Source of the DNA: Roseovarius mucosus
GTDB lineage: Bacteria > Pseudomonadota > Alphaproteobacteria > Rhodobacterales > Rhodobacteraceae
DNA length: 64,000 bases
Assembly: GCF_002080415.1 (NCBI RefSeq)
Contig: NZ_CP020474.1
Coordinates: forward strand, 3,113,501 to 3,177,500
Direction of reading: 5' to 3'
How positions within the stretch are numbered: position 1 is the stretch's first letter; the number at the start of each line of letters is the position of its first letter. The translations under genes were made by a program, and so were the position numbers. Shown in pieces: positions 1 to 9,382 of the stretch. The notes below the pieces were generated by a model. That model saw only the letters and a list, made by a program, of their open reading frames with translations, searched no databases and was not told where the DNA came from.

Positions 1-176
1 TGCTGACCCTGCGCAATACGCGGGTGGGCAATCTTTTGGGGCTGTGTGCCGTGACGCTGCCCACAGGGGTGCCCAGCTGTGGGCTGATGCTCTGCGGTCA
101 GCCCTATGGCGAAGAGCGGCTGTTGCGGGTGGCGCAGGCCGTTGAGGATATTCTCTGCCCCCGGCGCGAGGACTAA
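1..176 (+). CDS. Amidase signature family protein, C-terminal end only
   Basis: Only the last 58 codons are present; the start lies left of the window. The fragment reads NTRVGNLLGLCAVTLPTGVPSCGLML, split here as NTRVGNLLG then LPTGVPSCG, the typical closing segment of amidase signature (GatA-like) hydrolases, where the conserved N-x-x-G-x-P-turn region lies near the C-terminus. These enzymes hydrolyse amide bonds with a Ser-Ser-Lys triad, which lies outside the visible part. The stop is 4 nt before the next gene, so the two are probably cotranscribed. The substrate cannot be judged. Confidence 0.7.
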   Translation, partial: LTLRNTRVGNLLGLCAVTLPTGVPSCGLMLCGQPYGEERLLRVAQAVEDILCPRRED

Positions 177-180
177 GGCC

Positions 181-801
181 ATGCATCCCAATCCTGCTTT
201 TCGTCAGACACCGAACGAGCGCAATCTGGAATTTGCCCGCGCGCGGGGCTTTGGCATTCTGGCCGTTTGCAGCCCCGAGGGGCCGCTGATGAGCCATATT
301 CCGTTTCTTTTGAATGCCGATGGCACGCGGGCCGAATTTCATCTGGTGCGGTCAAACCCTATTGCGCGGCTTTTGAGTGGGCCGTTGCGCGCGCGGTTGG
401 CGATAGAGGGGCCGCAATCCTATGTCTCGCCCGATTGGTATGGGGTCGAGGATCAGGTGCCCACGTGGAATTACGTGGCTGTGCATCTGGTGGGCGAGGT
501 CACGTTGCAGCCGCAGGAGGGGATGCGCGACCTTTTGGATCGGCAATCGGCGGAGTTCGAGGCGCGGCTTGCGCCCAAGCCGGAATGGCGGGCCGAGAAG
601 ATGACACCCGAGGTGCTGGAGCGGATGATGCGGCAGATCGTGCCCTGTGCAATGCGCGTGGACGAGATCGCAGGCACGTGGAAATTGGGGCAGAACAAGC
701 CCGAGGATGTGCGCCTGCGCGCCGCCGATCATCTGGGGCCGGCGGGGCAGGGGCAAGAGAGTGACTTGTTGGCGGAGTGGATGCGCGCGCCGCCTGCCTG
801 A
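181..801 (+). CDS. PaiB-like FMN-binding (negative transcriptional regulator) family protein
   Basis: This 206-residue protein matches the PaiB / FMN-binding 2 family, a split-barrel flavin fold. Visible family features are FARARGFGIL near the N-terminus, SHIPFLL, the YVSPDWYG loop followed by VPTWNYVAVH, and a closing IAGTWKLGQNKP. The name comes from a Bacillus protein linked to sporulation and protease repression; most members probably act as flavin reductases or oxidases, so a regulatory role is not shown. I chose the ATG at 181, 4 nt after the amidase stop, over an upstream in-frame ATG at 106 that lies inside the amidase gene. Confidence 0.85.
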   Translation: MHPNPAFRQTPNERNLEFARARGFGILAVCSPEGPLMSHIPFLLNADGTRAEFHLVRSNPIARLLSGPLRARLAIEGPQSYVSPDWYGVEDQVPTWNYVAVHLVGEVTLQPQEGMRDLLDRQSAEFEARLAPKPEWRAEKMTPEVLERMMRQIVPCAMRVDEIAGTWKLGQNKPEDVRLRAADHLGPAGQGQESDLLAEWMRAPPA

Positions 802-862
802 GCGGCTTTACAGCGTTGGGGGCTGCGCCTAGGGTCGCGGCGAACATCTAAAGGAGCGCGCC

Positions 863-1465
863 ATGAAACTGATTTCCTCGCCATTGTCCCCCTTTGTGCG
901 CAAGGTCCGCGTGCTCTTGCTGGAATCCGGGTTGGACGATCAGGTTGAGGTGGTCGATGTGACCACCACACCGCTTGAGACCGATCCGCAGGCGGCGGCG
1001 GCCAATCCGCTGGGCAAGATACCGGCGCTGGTGCGGCTGGACGGCCCGGCGATCCATGACAGCCGGGTGATCACCCGCTATCTGGATGCGCGCGCTGATG
1101 GGCGGTTTTATCCCGAGGCGCGGCTCTGGGAGGTGCTGACGCTGGAGGCGATTGCCGAAGGGATCATGGAGGCGGCGCTGGCGATGACCTATGAGGCGCG
1201 GTTCCGGCCCGAAGAGATCCGCTATGCCCCTTGGGTCGAGGGGCAATGGGCCAAGGTTGCACGGGCGCTGGAGGCCGTTGAGGGCCGCTGGATGAGCCAT
1301 CTCGCGGGGCCGCTCGATATGAGCCATATCGCGCTGGGCTGTGCGCTGGGATATCTTGATTTCCGCCATGATGCGCGCGGCTGGCGGGTTGGGCATCCGG
1401 CGCTGGAGGCGTGGTATGCCAAGATGGCCGCGCGCGACAGCATGATGCGAACAGCCCCCGCATAA
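863..1465 (+). CDS. Glutathione S-transferase family protein
   Basis: A 200-residue protein with an N-terminal thioredoxin-like GST domain (SSPLSPFVRKVRV at residues 4-16, NPLGKIPAL around 50, and the glutathione gamma-glutamyl contact DSRVITRYLD), followed by an all-helical C-terminal domain. It resembles the YibF-type bacterial GSTs with a serine near the N-terminus rather than a catalytic cysteine. A good ribosome binding site, AAAGGAG, lies 8-12 nt before the ATG. The substrate is unknown; GSTs of this type are cytosolic and conjugate or reduce small electrophiles. Confidence 0.88.
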   Translation: MKLISSPLSPFVRKVRVLLLESGLDDQVEVVDVTTTPLETDPQAAAANPLGKIPALVRLDGPAIHDSRVITRYLDARADGRFYPEARLWEVLTLEAIAEGIMEAALAMTYEARFRPEEIRYAPWVEGQWAKVARALEAVEGRWMSHLAGPLDMSHIALGCALGYLDFRHDARGWRVGHPALEAWYAKMAARDSMMRTAPA

Positions 1466-1687
1466 GCCCCGCCAACAGGCGAGAGAGGGGGGCCATTGCG
1501 CTGTCTGATTTCGCGATAGAAGCCGGTCAAGCGCGACAGATGCGCGCTCTGACCAAATCTTGGGGTAATGCAGGCTGGACGGCCCCCCAAAGCCCCGCTA
1601 AATAGCCGCACAGACTGGCCATGGGAATCCCGTGGCCTAACATCGTATGAGGCCGATTGCGGCTCTGATATATAGGGAGTAATTCTC

Positions 1688-2248
1688 GTGTCCCACGCAG
1701 AAGATCACGAAGGCACCCGGAGGGATTTCCTCTATTATGCGACCGCAGGCGTCGGTGCCGTGACCGCAGGTGCGGCCATCTGGCCGCTCATCAACCAGAT
1801 GAACCCTTCGGCGGATGTGCAGGCGCTGTCCTCGATCCGCGTCGATGTTTCGGGCGTTGAGCCCGGCACGCAGATCAGCGTCAAATTCTTGGGCAAGCCG
1901 GTTTTCATCCGTCGCCGCACGGAAAAAGAGATTGAAGCTGCCCGTGCCGTTGAGCTGGCGGAACTGCCGGACCAGAATGCACAGAACCGTAATGACCTCG
2001 CGCTTGATGCGTCGGACCAGAACCGCACGCTGGATGAGGCGGGCGAATGGCTCGTGATGATCGGCGTGTGCACCCATCTGGGTTGCGTGCCGATTGGCGA
2101 CGGATCGGGCGATTTTGGCGGCTGGTTCTGCCCTTGCCACGGGTCGCATTACGACACGGCTGGCCGTATCCGCAAAGGTCCGGCGCCTGAGAACCTGTGG
2201 ATTCCCGTCGCCACATTCCTCGACGAAACCACGATCCAACTGGGATAA
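1688..2248 (+). CDS. petA: Ubiquinol-cytochrome c reductase, Rieske iron-sulfur subunit
   Basis: This 186-residue subunit carries the [2Fe-2S] cluster that takes the first electron from ubiquinol in the cytochrome bc1 complex. The N-terminus has a twin-arginine signal (R11, R12 in RRDFLYY) followed by the single membrane anchor, so it should be exported folded by Tat. Cluster motifs are C128-T-H-L-G-C133 and C148-P-C-H-G-S, giving two Cys and two His ligands plus the stabilising disulfide. The start is GTG, with GGGAG about 8 nt upstream. It is first in petABC, 12 nt before petB. Confidence 0.98.
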   Translation: MSHAEDHEGTRRDFLYYATAGVGAVTAGAAIWPLINQMNPSADVQALSSIRVDVSGVEPGTQISVKFLGKPVFIRRRTEKEIEAARAVELAELPDQNAQNRNDLALDASDQNRTLDEAGEWLVMIGVCTHLGCVPIGDGSGDFGGWFCPCHGSHYDTAGRIRKGPAPENLWIPVATFLDETTIQLG

Positions 2249-2260
2249 GGAAACGCGCAA

Positions 2261-3583
2261 ATGTCCGGAATTCCGCACGATCACTACGAGCCCAAGACGA
2301 GCGGCGAGAAATGGCTGCATTCGCGCCTGCCCATCGTCGGCTTGCTCTATGACACCATCATGATCCCCACGCCCAAGAACCTGAACTGGATGTGGATTTG
2401 GGGGATCGTTCTGACCTTCTGTCTGGTGCTGCAAATCGTTACCGGCATCATTCTGGTGATGCATTACACGCCGCATGTCGATCTGGCCTTTGCCAGCGTT
2501 GAGCATATCATGCGCAACGTGAATGGCGGCCACTTCATCCGCTATCTGCACATGAACGGCGCGTCGCTGTTCTTTGTTGCGGTTTATCTGCATATTTTCC
2601 GCGGCCTCTACTATGGGTCCTACAAGGCCCCGCGTGAGGTGACATGGATCATCGGCATGCTCATCTATCTGATGATGATGGGTACGGCGTTCATGGGTTA
2701 CGTGCTGCCTTGGGGCCAGATGTCGTTCTGGGGGGCCACGGTGATCACCGGTCTCTTTGGTGCGATCCCGTTCATCGGCGACTCGATCCAAACCTGGCTT
2801 TTGGGTGGGCCGGCGGTGGACAATGCCACGCTGAACCGCTTCTTCTCGCTGCATTATCTGCTGCCGTTCGTTATTGCCGCACTGGTTGCGCTGCATATCT
2901 GGGCGTTCCACACCACCGGCAACAACAACCCAACCGGGGTTGATGTGCGCCGCACGTCCAAGGATGAGGCCGCTCGCGATACTGTGCCGTTCTGGCCCTA
3001 TTTCGTGATCAAGGACCTGTTCGCGCTTGCCGTGATCATGGTGGTGTTCTTTGCGGTTGTCGGCTTTATGCCCAACTACCTTGGCCACCCCGACAACTAC
3101 ATCGAAGCGAACCCTCTGGTCACGCCTGCGCATATCGTGCCGGAATGGTACTTCCTGCCGTTCTACGCGATCCTGCGCGCCTTTACCGGCGATGTCTGGG
3201 TGGTGATGTTCGCCAGCTGGATCACCGGTGGCATCATCGACGCCAAGTTCTTTGGTGTGTTGGCGATGTTCGGTGCGATCGCGGTCATGGCTTTGGCCCC
3301 GTGGCTTGATACCTCTTCGGTGCGGTCGGGCCGCTATCGTCCGATGTTCAAGTGGTGGTTCTGGCTTTTGGTGATCGACTTTGTCGTGTTGACCTGGGTT
3401 GGCGCAATGCCCGCCGAGCCGCCCTATTCGACCATCTCGTTGATCGCGTCGGCCTATTGGTTCGCCTATTTCCTGGTGATCCTGCCGCTCTTGGGCGTGA
3501 TCGAGAAACCCGAGGCCCAGCCTGCCACCATCGAGGAAGACTTCGATGCGCATTATGGCAAGGCCCACACGCCCGCCGAATAA
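2261..3583 (+). CDS. petB: Ubiquinol-cytochrome c reductase, cytochrome b
   Basis: Cytochrome b, 440 residues with eight predicted membrane helices, binds two b haems and forms the quinol oxidation and quinone reduction sites. The four axial histidines are visible at H97, H111, H198 and H212, the same numbering as in Rhodobacter. The Qo-site PEWY motif is at 294-297. AAGGAAA precedes the ATG. It sits between petA and petC in the standard operon. Length and motifs are fully normal. Confidence 0.99.
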   Translation: MSGIPHDHYEPKTSGEKWLHSRLPIVGLLYDTIMIPTPKNLNWMWIWGIVLTFCLVLQIVTGIILVMHYTPHVDLAFASVEHIMRNVNGGHFIRYLHMNGASLFFVAVYLHIFRGLYYGSYKAPREVTWIIGMLIYLMMMGTAFMGYVLPWGQMSFWGATVITGLFGAIPFIGDSIQTWLLGGPAVDNATLNRFFSLHYLLPFVIAALVALHIWAFHTTGNNNPTGVDVRRTSKDEAARDTVPFWPYFVIKDLFALAVIMVVFFAVVGFMPNYLGHPDNYIEANPLVTPAHIVPEWYFLPFYAILRAFTGDVWVVMFASWITGGIIDAKFFGVLAMFGAIAVMALAPWLDTSSVRSGRYRPMFKWWFWLLVIDFVVLTWVGAMPAEPPYSTISLIASAYWFAYFLVILPLLGVIEKPEAQPATIEEDFDAHYGKAHTPAE

Positions 3584-3599
3584 GAAAGGACGGATGACA

Positions 3600-4445
3600 A
3601 TGTTCAAGACAACAGGCATTGCGGCCCTTGTGGCCCTGTCCCTCTCGACTGGCGGCGCATTGGCCGCCGGGGGCGAGGGGCATATCGAGGACGTCGCCTT
3701 TTCCTTTGAAGGTCCGTTCGGCAAGTTTGACCAGAACCAGCTTCAGCGCGGTCTGAAGGTCTATACGCAGGTCTGCGCGGCGTGCCACGGCCTGCAATAT
3801 GTGCCGCTTCGGACCTTGGGGGACGAGGGGGGGCCGCAGCTGCCTCAGGATCAGGTTTTTGCCTATTCCGAGCAGTTCGAGGTGTTCGACCCGGAGCTTG
3901 ACGATTTCCGGCCCGCCACCCCGACCGACCATTTTCCGGCTGTCACCTCTGCCAGTGCGCCGGACCTGAGCCTTATGGCCAAAAAGCGTGCGGGGTTTCA
4001 TGGCCCCTACGGCACCGGTCTGAGCCAGCTTTTCAACGGTATGGGCGGGGCGGAATACATCTACTCGCTGATGGTCGGGTATCACGAAGCGCCGGAATGC
4101 GCGCCGGAGGATTTCACCGGCACGTATAACGCGGCCTTCACCGCCGGTGGCTATCCGGACGAGTGCAAGGATGAGGATGGCCATCACACGGTGCCCGGTA
4201 GCTGGATCGCCATGGGCCAGCCGCTCTGGGGTGACGATGTCGAATATGACGACGGCACCGTTGCCACGCTGGAACAGCAGGCCGAGGATGTTGCGGCCTT
4301 CCTGATGTGGACCGCAGAACCCAAGATGATGGCGCGCAAGCATGCGGGCCTGACCGGGGTGATCTTTCTGACGATCCTGTCGGTATTGCTCTATCTGACC
4401 AACAAGCGGATCTGGGCGCCGATCAAGGGCAAGAAGACAAGCTGA
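3600..4445 (+). CDS. petC: Ubiquinol-cytochrome c reductase, cytochrome c1
   Basis: Cytochrome c1 passes electrons from the Rieske centre to soluble or membrane cytochrome c. From the ATG at 3600 the protein has a Sec signal peptide ending near ALA-A (residues 20-23), the haem motif C59-A-A-C62-H63, a periplasmic domain, and a C-terminal anchor ([14 protein letters not shown]) followed by basic residues. Two in-frame ATGs, 3594 and 3600, follow petB; AAAGGA sits 9 nt before 3600 and only 3 nt before 3594, so I prefer 3600. The start codon is 16 nt after the petB stop. Confidence 0.97.
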   Translation: MFKTTGIAALVALSLSTGGALAAGGEGHIEDVAFSFEGPFGKFDQNQLQRGLKVYTQVCAACHGLQYVPLRTLGDEGGPQLPQDQVFAYSEQFEVFDPELDDFRPATPTDHFPAVTSASAPDLSLMAKKRAGFHGPYGTGLSQLFNGMGGAEYIYSLMVGYHEAPECAPEDFTGTYNAAFTAGGYPDECKDEDGHHTVPGSWIAMGQPLWGDDVEYDDGTVATLEQQAEDVAAFLMWTAEPKMMARKHAGLTGVIFLTILSVLLYLTNKRIWAPIKGKKTS

Positions 4446-4471
4446 GTGAGTCGACCCATTTTATGAACTGC

Positions 4472-4505
4472 AAAGCCCCGCAAGGTCGTCTTGCGGGGCT
4501 TTTGC
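4472..4505 (+). terminator. Rho-independent terminator after petABC
   Basis: A 13-bp stem (AAAGCCCCGCAAG at 4472-4484 pairing with CTTGCGGGGCTTT) with a 5-nt loop is followed by a T-run. It lies 26 nt after the petC stop and should end the petABC transcript. Confidence 0.93.
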
Positions 4506-4593
4506 GTGACGTAGGGTCATAAATTTCTCAAACGTGGTCAAATAGCGCAGGGGGTAGGGTGACGCAACGTTTGCAAACGCTGGTCAATCCTCT

Positions 4594-5670
4594 ATGAGTT
4601 TGGCAATCGGTACCAAAAAAAACAGGCACATGCTCGATCAACCCCACCCCGCCCCGCTGCCACCCGAAACACGTGCTGGCAGGGAATGGGCGCAACTCCT
4701 TGCGAAATACCGCGAGCCGAGTTCGCCCCGTGCTGCATTCGAACTGGCCGTGACCGTTGGTCCGTTCCTCGCACTTTGGGGGCTGGCTTGGTGGGCTTTG
4801 TCGCTGAGTTATGTGCTGAGTGTCGTGCTGGCGCTTTGTGCCGCGCCGTTCCTCTTGCGCCTCTTTGCGATCCAGCATGATTGCGGCCACGGGGCCTTTT
4901 TCAAGAGCCGGTCGATGAATGACTGGCTTGGCCGGGTGCTTGGGGTTGTGACGCTTACGCCCTATGACGTGTGGCGGCATTCGCATTCGATCCACCACAG
5001 TTCCTCGGGCAATCTGGGGCGGCGGGGGATTGGCGATATCGACACGCTGACGGTTGCGGAATATGCTGCGCTGACGCCGTTTCAGCGCCTGAAATACCGG
5101 GTTTACCGCAACCCGCTGGTTCTGTTCGGGCTGGGGCCGGGGTATATCTTTTTGCTGGAAAACCGTCTGCCGCTCGGTTTCATGGGCAAAGCGCGCTATT
5201 GGGTTAGCGCAATGGCCACCAATGCCGCTTTGTTGCTGGTGCTGGGTTTGGTGGGCTGGTTCGGTGGGCTGATGCCGATCCTCTTGATCTTTTTGCCCTC
5301 GACCGTTCTGGCGGCGACGGCGGGGGTGTGGCTGTTCTACGTGCAGCATCAATTCGAGACCACCCATTGGGAGGCCGAGGAAAACTGGCAATTGCATGAT
5401 GCCGCCCTTGAGGGCAGTTCGCATTACGTGTTGCCCGGCTGGCTGCAATGGCTGAGCGCCAATATTGGGATTCACCACGTGCATCACGTCAACAGCCGTA
5501 TCCCGTTTTATCGGCTGCCTGAGGCGTTGCGCGATCACGCGCAATTGGCGGAAATCAACCGGATGACCATCCGCGAGAGCCTCGCCAATGCGCGGCTCCA
5601 CCTTTGGGATGAACAGGGACGCCGGTTGTTGTCTTTTGCCGAGGCACAGGCGGTGATCGAGCGCGCTTGA
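4594..5670 (+). CDS. Membrane fatty-acid desaturase (acyl-lipid type)
   Basis: An integral-membrane diiron desaturase that should introduce a double bond into acyl chains using O2. The three histidine boxes are H95-D-C-G-H99, H129-S-H-S-I-H-H135 and H294-H-V-H-H298, spaced as in the delta-12/omega-3-type (DesA-like) family. Hydrophobic stretches at about 52-92 and 205-250 give the paired helices. The length of 358 residues is typical. An alternative start is the ATG at 4630 (MLDQPHP); neither start has a clear ribosome binding site. The gene is alone downstream of the petABC terminator and faces an alkane hydroxylase gene. Position and lipid specificity cannot be read from the sequence. Confidence 0.92.
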   Translation: MSLAIGTKKNRHMLDQPHPAPLPPETRAGREWAQLLAKYREPSSPRAAFELAVTVGPFLALWGLAWWALSLSYVLSVVLALCAAPFLLRLFAIQHDCGHGAFFKSRSMNDWLGRVLGVVTLTPYDVWRHSHSIHHSSSGNLGRRGIGDIDTLTVAEYAALTPFQRLKYRVYRNPLVLFGLGPGYIFLLENRLPLGFMGKARYWVSAMATNAALLLVLGLVGWFGGLMPILLIFLPSTVLAATAGVWLFYVQHQFETTHWEAEENWQLHDAALEGSSHYVLPGWLQWLSANIGIHHVHHVNSRIPFYRLPEALRDHAQLAEINRMTIRESLANARLHLWDEQGRRLLSFAEAQAVIERA

Positions 5671-5757
5671 CCTGACCGGTGCGTTGCCTCTCTGACGTGC
5701 AGGAGGGGCCGCCAAGCGCATCCATGCAGTTCTTTCTCAGAGGGCTGCACGATCCTT

Positions 5758-5778
5758 GTCAAACTCCATCAGTTTGAC
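5758..5778. repeat. Perfect 8-bp inverted repeat between convergent genes
   Basis: GTCAAACT, a 5-nt loop, then AGTTTGAC lie between the 3' ends of the desaturase and alkB-like genes. It may act as a weak terminator hairpin, though no clear T-run follows on either strand. The rest of 5671-5845 shows nothing convincing. Confidence 0.5.
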
Positions 5779-5845
5779 CCTTTGGATACCGCTTACTTCA
5801 GTGTCGATACGCCGCGCGCGGCCTTTGGCCCCGGCCGATGTACGT

Positions 5846-6985
5846 CTAGCGCGGCATCGGGGTGCTGGCGCGATTATAGGGTCGCCAATTGGTGATCTCG
5901 GGGTAATACATCTCGCGCCAGCGGCGCACGCGGGGGTTCATCACCCGCCGCCAAATGGGCGGAACCATGGCGGCCATGGTCATCACCGGATAGCCATAGG
6001 GCAATTGCGGCGCGTCCGCCTCGGTATAGTTCTGCAAGAGCGGAAAGCGGCGATCGGGTTTGTAGTGATGATCGGAATGGCGTTGCAGGTTGATCAACAG
6101 CCAATTTGACGCCTTGTGTGCCGCGTTCCAGCTATGGCGCGGTTGAACATGCTCGTATTTGCCGCCACCGAGATGTTTGCGGGTGAGGCCGTAATGTTCG
6201 ATGTAGTTTACAAGCTCTAGCTGCCAAATCGCGACAAAGGCTTGCCAGAAAAACAGGCCAAGCCCAATCCAGCCGCCGATCAGAACGGCAAGCAGGGCCA
6301 TGAAGCCTTGGAGTGCCCAGTATTTGAAAAACGGGTTCTTGAGGTCGTGCCAAGGCAAGTTGCGGCGGGCGAGCATCTCGGCCTCGGCCTTGAAGGCTGA
6401 CTGCCAGCTTTGCCGCAGCACGCGCGGGAAAAAGCGGTGAAACCCCTCGTTATAGCGGGCTGTGACGGGATCGCGGGGGGTGCCGACGTAGCGGTGGTGC
6501 ACCAAAAGATGCTCTGACCGGAAATGCGAATAAAGCACCATGGCGAGCAGAACATCGCCAAGAAATCGCTCGCTCCGGTTTTTCTGGTGCATGAGTTCAT
6601 GGCTATAGTTGATGCCCACAGTACCGGTGATCACCCCCACCCCGAAGAACAGAAGGATGGTTTCCAGCGGGCTGAGATGCGCGTCGCCCGGGCCTGTGAC
6701 ATACCAGATCAACCAATAGAGCAGGCCAAATTGGAACGGTGCCCAGATCAGGGTGATCGCGCGATACCAGGTCAGTTGATCGTCGCGCGTCTCAAGATCG
6801 GCATTCTCGGTATAGAGCCCGAGAAAGGCGTCGAGGATCGAGAAAAAATACCATGTGGTCAGAGGCAACAAAAGCACGGTCCAGCCGCCTTGCAATGCGC
6901 CCAAGACGGCCACAGGGAGCAAGATAAGCGACATCCAGAAGGGCAGGGCGCGGTGCAGTTGGGCAACCTTGTCGGCGGGTATCAT
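5846..6985 (-). CDS. alkB: Alkane 1-monooxygenase (AlkB family)
   Basis: A 379-residue integral-membrane non-haem diiron hydroxylase. Family histidine motifs are all present: H129-E-L-M-H133, E-H159-L-L-V-H163-H164, N-Y-I-E-H264-Y-G (the AlkB signature NYxEHYG) and L-Q-R-H303-S-D-H306-H307. About six hydrophobic helices surround them. AlkB enzymes hydroxylate the terminal carbon of medium-chain alkanes with electrons from rubredoxin and rubredoxin reductase; no rubredoxin gene is adjacent, so electrons must come from elsewhere. It is a single-gene unit starting 30 nt from the convergent mutY stop region, with a desaturase tail to tail on the other side. Confidence 0.94.
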   Translation of the reverse strand: MIPADKVAQLHRALPFWMSLILLPVAVLGALQGGWTVLLLPLTTWYFFSILDAFLGLYTENADLETRDDQLTWYRAITLIWAPFQFGLLYWLIWYVTGPGDAHLSPLETILLFFGVGVITGTVGINYSHELMHQKNRSERFLGDVLLAMVLYSHFRSEHLLVHHRYVGTPRDPVTARYNEGFHRFFPRVLRQSWQSAFKAEAEMLARRNLPWHDLKNPFFKYWALQGFMALLAVLIGGWIGLGLFFWQAFVAIWQLELVNYIEHYGLTRKHLGGGKYEHVQPRHSWNAAHKASNWLLINLQRHSDHHYKPDRRFPLLQNYTEADAPQLPYGYPVMTMAAMVPPIWRRVMNPRVRRWREMYYPEITNWRPYNRASTPMPR

Positions 6986-7015
6986 GGAACGGTCCTGAGA
7001 AGTTTCGCGCTTGCG

Positions 7016-8077
7016 TTATGGGGTATAGTTTAGCGCAGCCCGCGCGAGGTCAAAGACCTTTCGCATGAGGGTTGGCAGCTCTGTGGGGCGAAACGCTGCG
7101 TCAGATAGGAACATGCCACGTTCGGGGGGCACGCCATCGGGCACAAAGGCCACGTGGACGGTGAGGCGGAGGTGGAAATGAGTGAAAGTGTGGCGCGCTT
7201 CGGCCTCTAGCTGTTGCCAGTCGGCGGCGATGGGCGGTGTGTGGAGCGGAGATTCGCCCCAGTCGCTGCCGGGCCAGCCCAGCATGCCGCCCAAGAGGCC
7301 GCTATCGGGGCGGCGTTCCAAGAGCCATGCGCCATCGGCGCGACGGGCGACATAGGCGTGACCATGGCGCACCGGCTTGGGCGTTTTGGGCAGTTTGCGG
7401 GGGAGATGTTGGGCGGTGCCTGCGGCGCGGGCCGCACAGGGCGCACGCCACGGGCAAAGACCGCAGGCGGGGGATTTGGGCGTGCAAATGGTGGCGCCAA
7501 GATCCATCACCGCCTGAGCATAATCGCCGGGCCGCAAGCGGGGGGTAAGGCGCGCTGCCGCCTCGGTCAACGCGCGCTTGGCGGTGGGGAGGGGGGTATG
7601 GATATCATAGAGCCGGGCCATCACCCGTTCGACATTGCCGTCTACCACGACATGCGGTTGATCGTGGGCAATCGCTGCAATGGCGGCGGCGGTATAAGGC
7701 CCGATGCCGGGCAGGGCGCGCAGGCCGTCAAGCGTGTCGGGAAACCGCCCGCCATGATCGCGCACCACAACGCGCGCGCATTTCAGAAGGTTTCTGGCGC
7801 GGGCGTAATAGCCCAGTCCGGCCCATTCCCCCATGACCTGCGCATCCTCGGCCGCGGCAAGATCGGCGACGGTGGGCCAAAGCGTGGTGAAGCGCAGGAA
7901 ATAGGATTTGACCGCCGCGACGGTGGTCTGTTGGAGCATCACCTCGCTCAGCCAGATACGGTAGGGATCGGGATGGGCACCAGCCGCGCGGGCTGCGGGG
8001 CTGATCCGCCAAGGCAGGTCGCGGGCATGGGTATCATACCACGCAAGCAGGCTTTCGGCCTCGGCGAAATAACGCAT
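7016..8077 (-). CDS. mutY: A/G-specific adenine DNA glycosylase MutY
   Basis: MutY removes adenine mispaired with 8-oxoguanine. The 353-residue protein has the helix-hairpin-helix (LPGIGPYTA, residues 122-130), catalytic E45 in SEVMLQQT and D146 in VVDGNV, the [4Fe-4S] ligands C198-x6-C205-x2-C208-x5-C214, and a C-terminal NUDIX-like domain (from about residue 235) that reads 8-oxoG. Every key residue is present. It is divergent from the DUF721 gene, with 82 nt between the two starts. Confidence 0.97.
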   Translation of the reverse strand: MRYFAEAESLLAWYDTHARDLPWRISPAARAAGAHPDPYRIWLSEVMLQQTTVAAVKSYFLRFTTLWPTVADLAAAEDAQVMGEWAGLGYYARARNLLKCARVVVRDHGGRFPDTLDGLRALPGIGPYTAAAIAAIAHDQPHVVVDGNVERVMARLYDIHTPLPTAKRALTEAAARLTPRLRPGDYAQAVMDLGATICTPKSPACGLCPWRAPCAARAAGTAQHLPRKLPKTPKPVRHGHAYVARRADGAWLLERRPDSGLLGGMLGWPGSDWGESPLHTPPIAADWQQLEAEARHTFTHFHLRLTVHVAFVPDGVPPERGMFLSDAAFRPTELPTLMRKVFDLARAALNYTP

Positions 8078-8159
8078 AGTTTACCCCCTTGCCGCGCAAT
8101 CGGCTCTGGTATCCCCTGTCACATGCCATAGATTAGCGCCAGTGAGGAGAGCGCCAACC

Positions 8160-8669
8160 ATGACCAGCCGCAAGGCCGCGACATACGGGTTCAAACGCAC
8201 CTCGGCGTTGTTGCAGACCAGCATACGCCGCGCCTCCGAGAGCCGTGGATTTGCGCAATCGCGGCTATTGACGCATTGGGCCGAAGTGGTGGGCGACGAC
8301 ATCGCCGCCATCGCGCGGCCCGTCGAAGTGTCCTATGCGCGGCAGGGTATGGGGGCGACGCTCACGTTGCTCACGACCGGCGCGCAGGCCCCGATGCTGG
8401 AGATGCAGAAGGAAAAGCTGCGCGAGCGGGTCAATGCCGTCTATGGCTACAATGCCATCGCGCGTATCCGCATCACTCAGACCGCGCCCGTGGGCTTTGC
8501 AGAGGGGCAGGTGGAGTTCACCCATCGGCCCAAAGTGGCGGCCCCGCCCGTCGTGGCACCCGAGACGCTGCAAACCGCCACGAGCCTTGCCGCACCTGTG
8601 ACCGACGATGGATTGCGGGCGGCGCTGGAAAGGCTGGCGCGCAACGTGTTAACAAAGTCACAACACTGA
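8160..8669 (+). CDS. DUF721 / DciA-like protein
   Basis: A 169-residue protein whose N-terminal half (to about residue 95) is a DUF721 domain: LLTHWAEVVGDDIAAIARPVEVSY, split here as LLTHWAEVVGD and IAAIARPVEV, then LEMQKEKLRERVNAVYGYNAI. DUF721 proteins include DciA, the ancestral loader of the replicative helicase DnaB in bacteria lacking DnaC. The C-terminal half is low-complexity and proline/alanine-rich. I set the start at the ATG at 8160, which has GAGGAG 9 nt upstream; an upstream GTG at 8142 is less likely. The mutY-DUF721-dsbA grouping is common in alphaproteobacteria. Whether this copy loads DnaB is inferred from the family. Confidence 0.85.
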   Translation: MTSRKAATYGFKRTSALLQTSIRRASESRGFAQSRLLTHWAEVVGDDIAAIARPVEVSYARQGMGATLTLLTTGAQAPMLEMQKEKLRERVNAVYGYNAIARIRITQTAPVGFAEGQVEFTHRPKVAAPPVVAPETLQTATSLAAPVTDDGLRAALERLARNVLTKSQH

Positions 8670-8696
8670 CTGACCCATCAGACCAAGGATAATGAT

Positions 8697-9305
8697 ATGA
8701 AACACTTGATCGCAACCGGGGCGCTGGCCCTTGCCATGCTTACCGGACCCGCCGTGGCGCAAGAGGCGGCCCCGGATACATCGCAAATCGTCGAAATGAC
8801 GATGGGGCCAGAGGATGCCAAGGTGACGATCATCGAATACGCGTCCTTTACCTGTCCGCATTGTGCCAATTTTCACAAGGGGCCGCTCAAGCAGTTGAAG
8901 GCTGAGTATATCGACACGGACAAGGTGCATTTCATCTATCGCGATGTCTATTTTGACCGGTTCGGCCTATGGGCGTCGATGGTGGCGCGCTGTGGCGGGC
9001 CCGAGAAATTCTTTGGCATCTCGGACATGATTTATGAGCAGCAGGGGGAATGGACCCAAGGCGAGCCTGCCGCGATTGCCGACAACCTGCGGCGGATCGG
9101 CAAGGTTGCGGGGCTGGAGCCGGATGCGGTTGAGGCCTGTCTCAATGACACCGAAAAGGCCAAGGCGCTGGTCGCGTGGTATCAAGAGAACGCCGAGGCC
9201 CATGGCGTCGAGTCGACGCCGACGCTGGTGATCAACGAGCAGAAATATGCCAACATGGCCTATGACGATCTCAAGGCGATCATCGAGGAAAAGCTGTCGG
9301 AGTGA
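8697..9305 (+). CDS. DsbA-family periplasmic thiol:disulfide oxidoreductase
   Basis: A 202-residue exported protein with a signal peptide ending near AVAQ-EA (residues 19-23) and a thioredoxin fold split by a helical insertion. The active site is C53-P-H-C56, the classic DsbA dithiol, and the cis-proline loop is STPTLVI near residue 178. It probably introduces or shuffles disulfides in periplasmic proteins. It starts 27 nt after the DUF721 gene and is probably cotranscribed with it. Which paralogue it is (DsbA, or a ScsC-like isomerase) cannot be settled here. Confidence 0.92.
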   Translation: MKHLIATGALALAMLTGPAVAQEAAPDTSQIVEMTMGPEDAKVTIIEYASFTCPHCANFHKGPLKQLKAEYIDTDKVHFIYRDVYFDRFGLWASMVARCGGPEKFFGISDMIYEQQGEWTQGEPAAIADNLRRIGKVAGLEPDAVEACLNDTEKAKALVAWYQENAEAHGVESTPTLVINEQKYANMAYDDLKAIIEEKLSE

Positions 9306-9321
9306 TCCACCAAGCGGGGTT

Positions 9322-9350
9322 GGGTCGGGATTGCGTATCCCGGCCCGTTT
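9322..9350 (+). terminator. Terminator hairpin after dsbA-like gene
   Basis: A 10-bp stem (GGGTCGGGAT pairing with ATCCCGGCCC, one G-U) with a 5-nt loop is followed by GTTTA. It lies 16 nt after the stop codon. Confidence 0.75.
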
Positions 9351-9382
9351 ATCCCTCTGGACAGTTTCGCACGGCAGTGGCA

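Noticed and set aside
1661..1680. TATATA as a -10 box for petABC
   Set aside because: It lies about 13 nt before the GTG start and overlaps the ribosome binding site, leaving no room for a leader. No matching -35 is evident.
1637..3724. A 695-codon open frame on the minus strand opposite petAB
   Set aside because: It is antisense to well-conserved petA and petB, has low-complexity Arg/His/Gln-rich translation, and reflects GC-rich codon bias.
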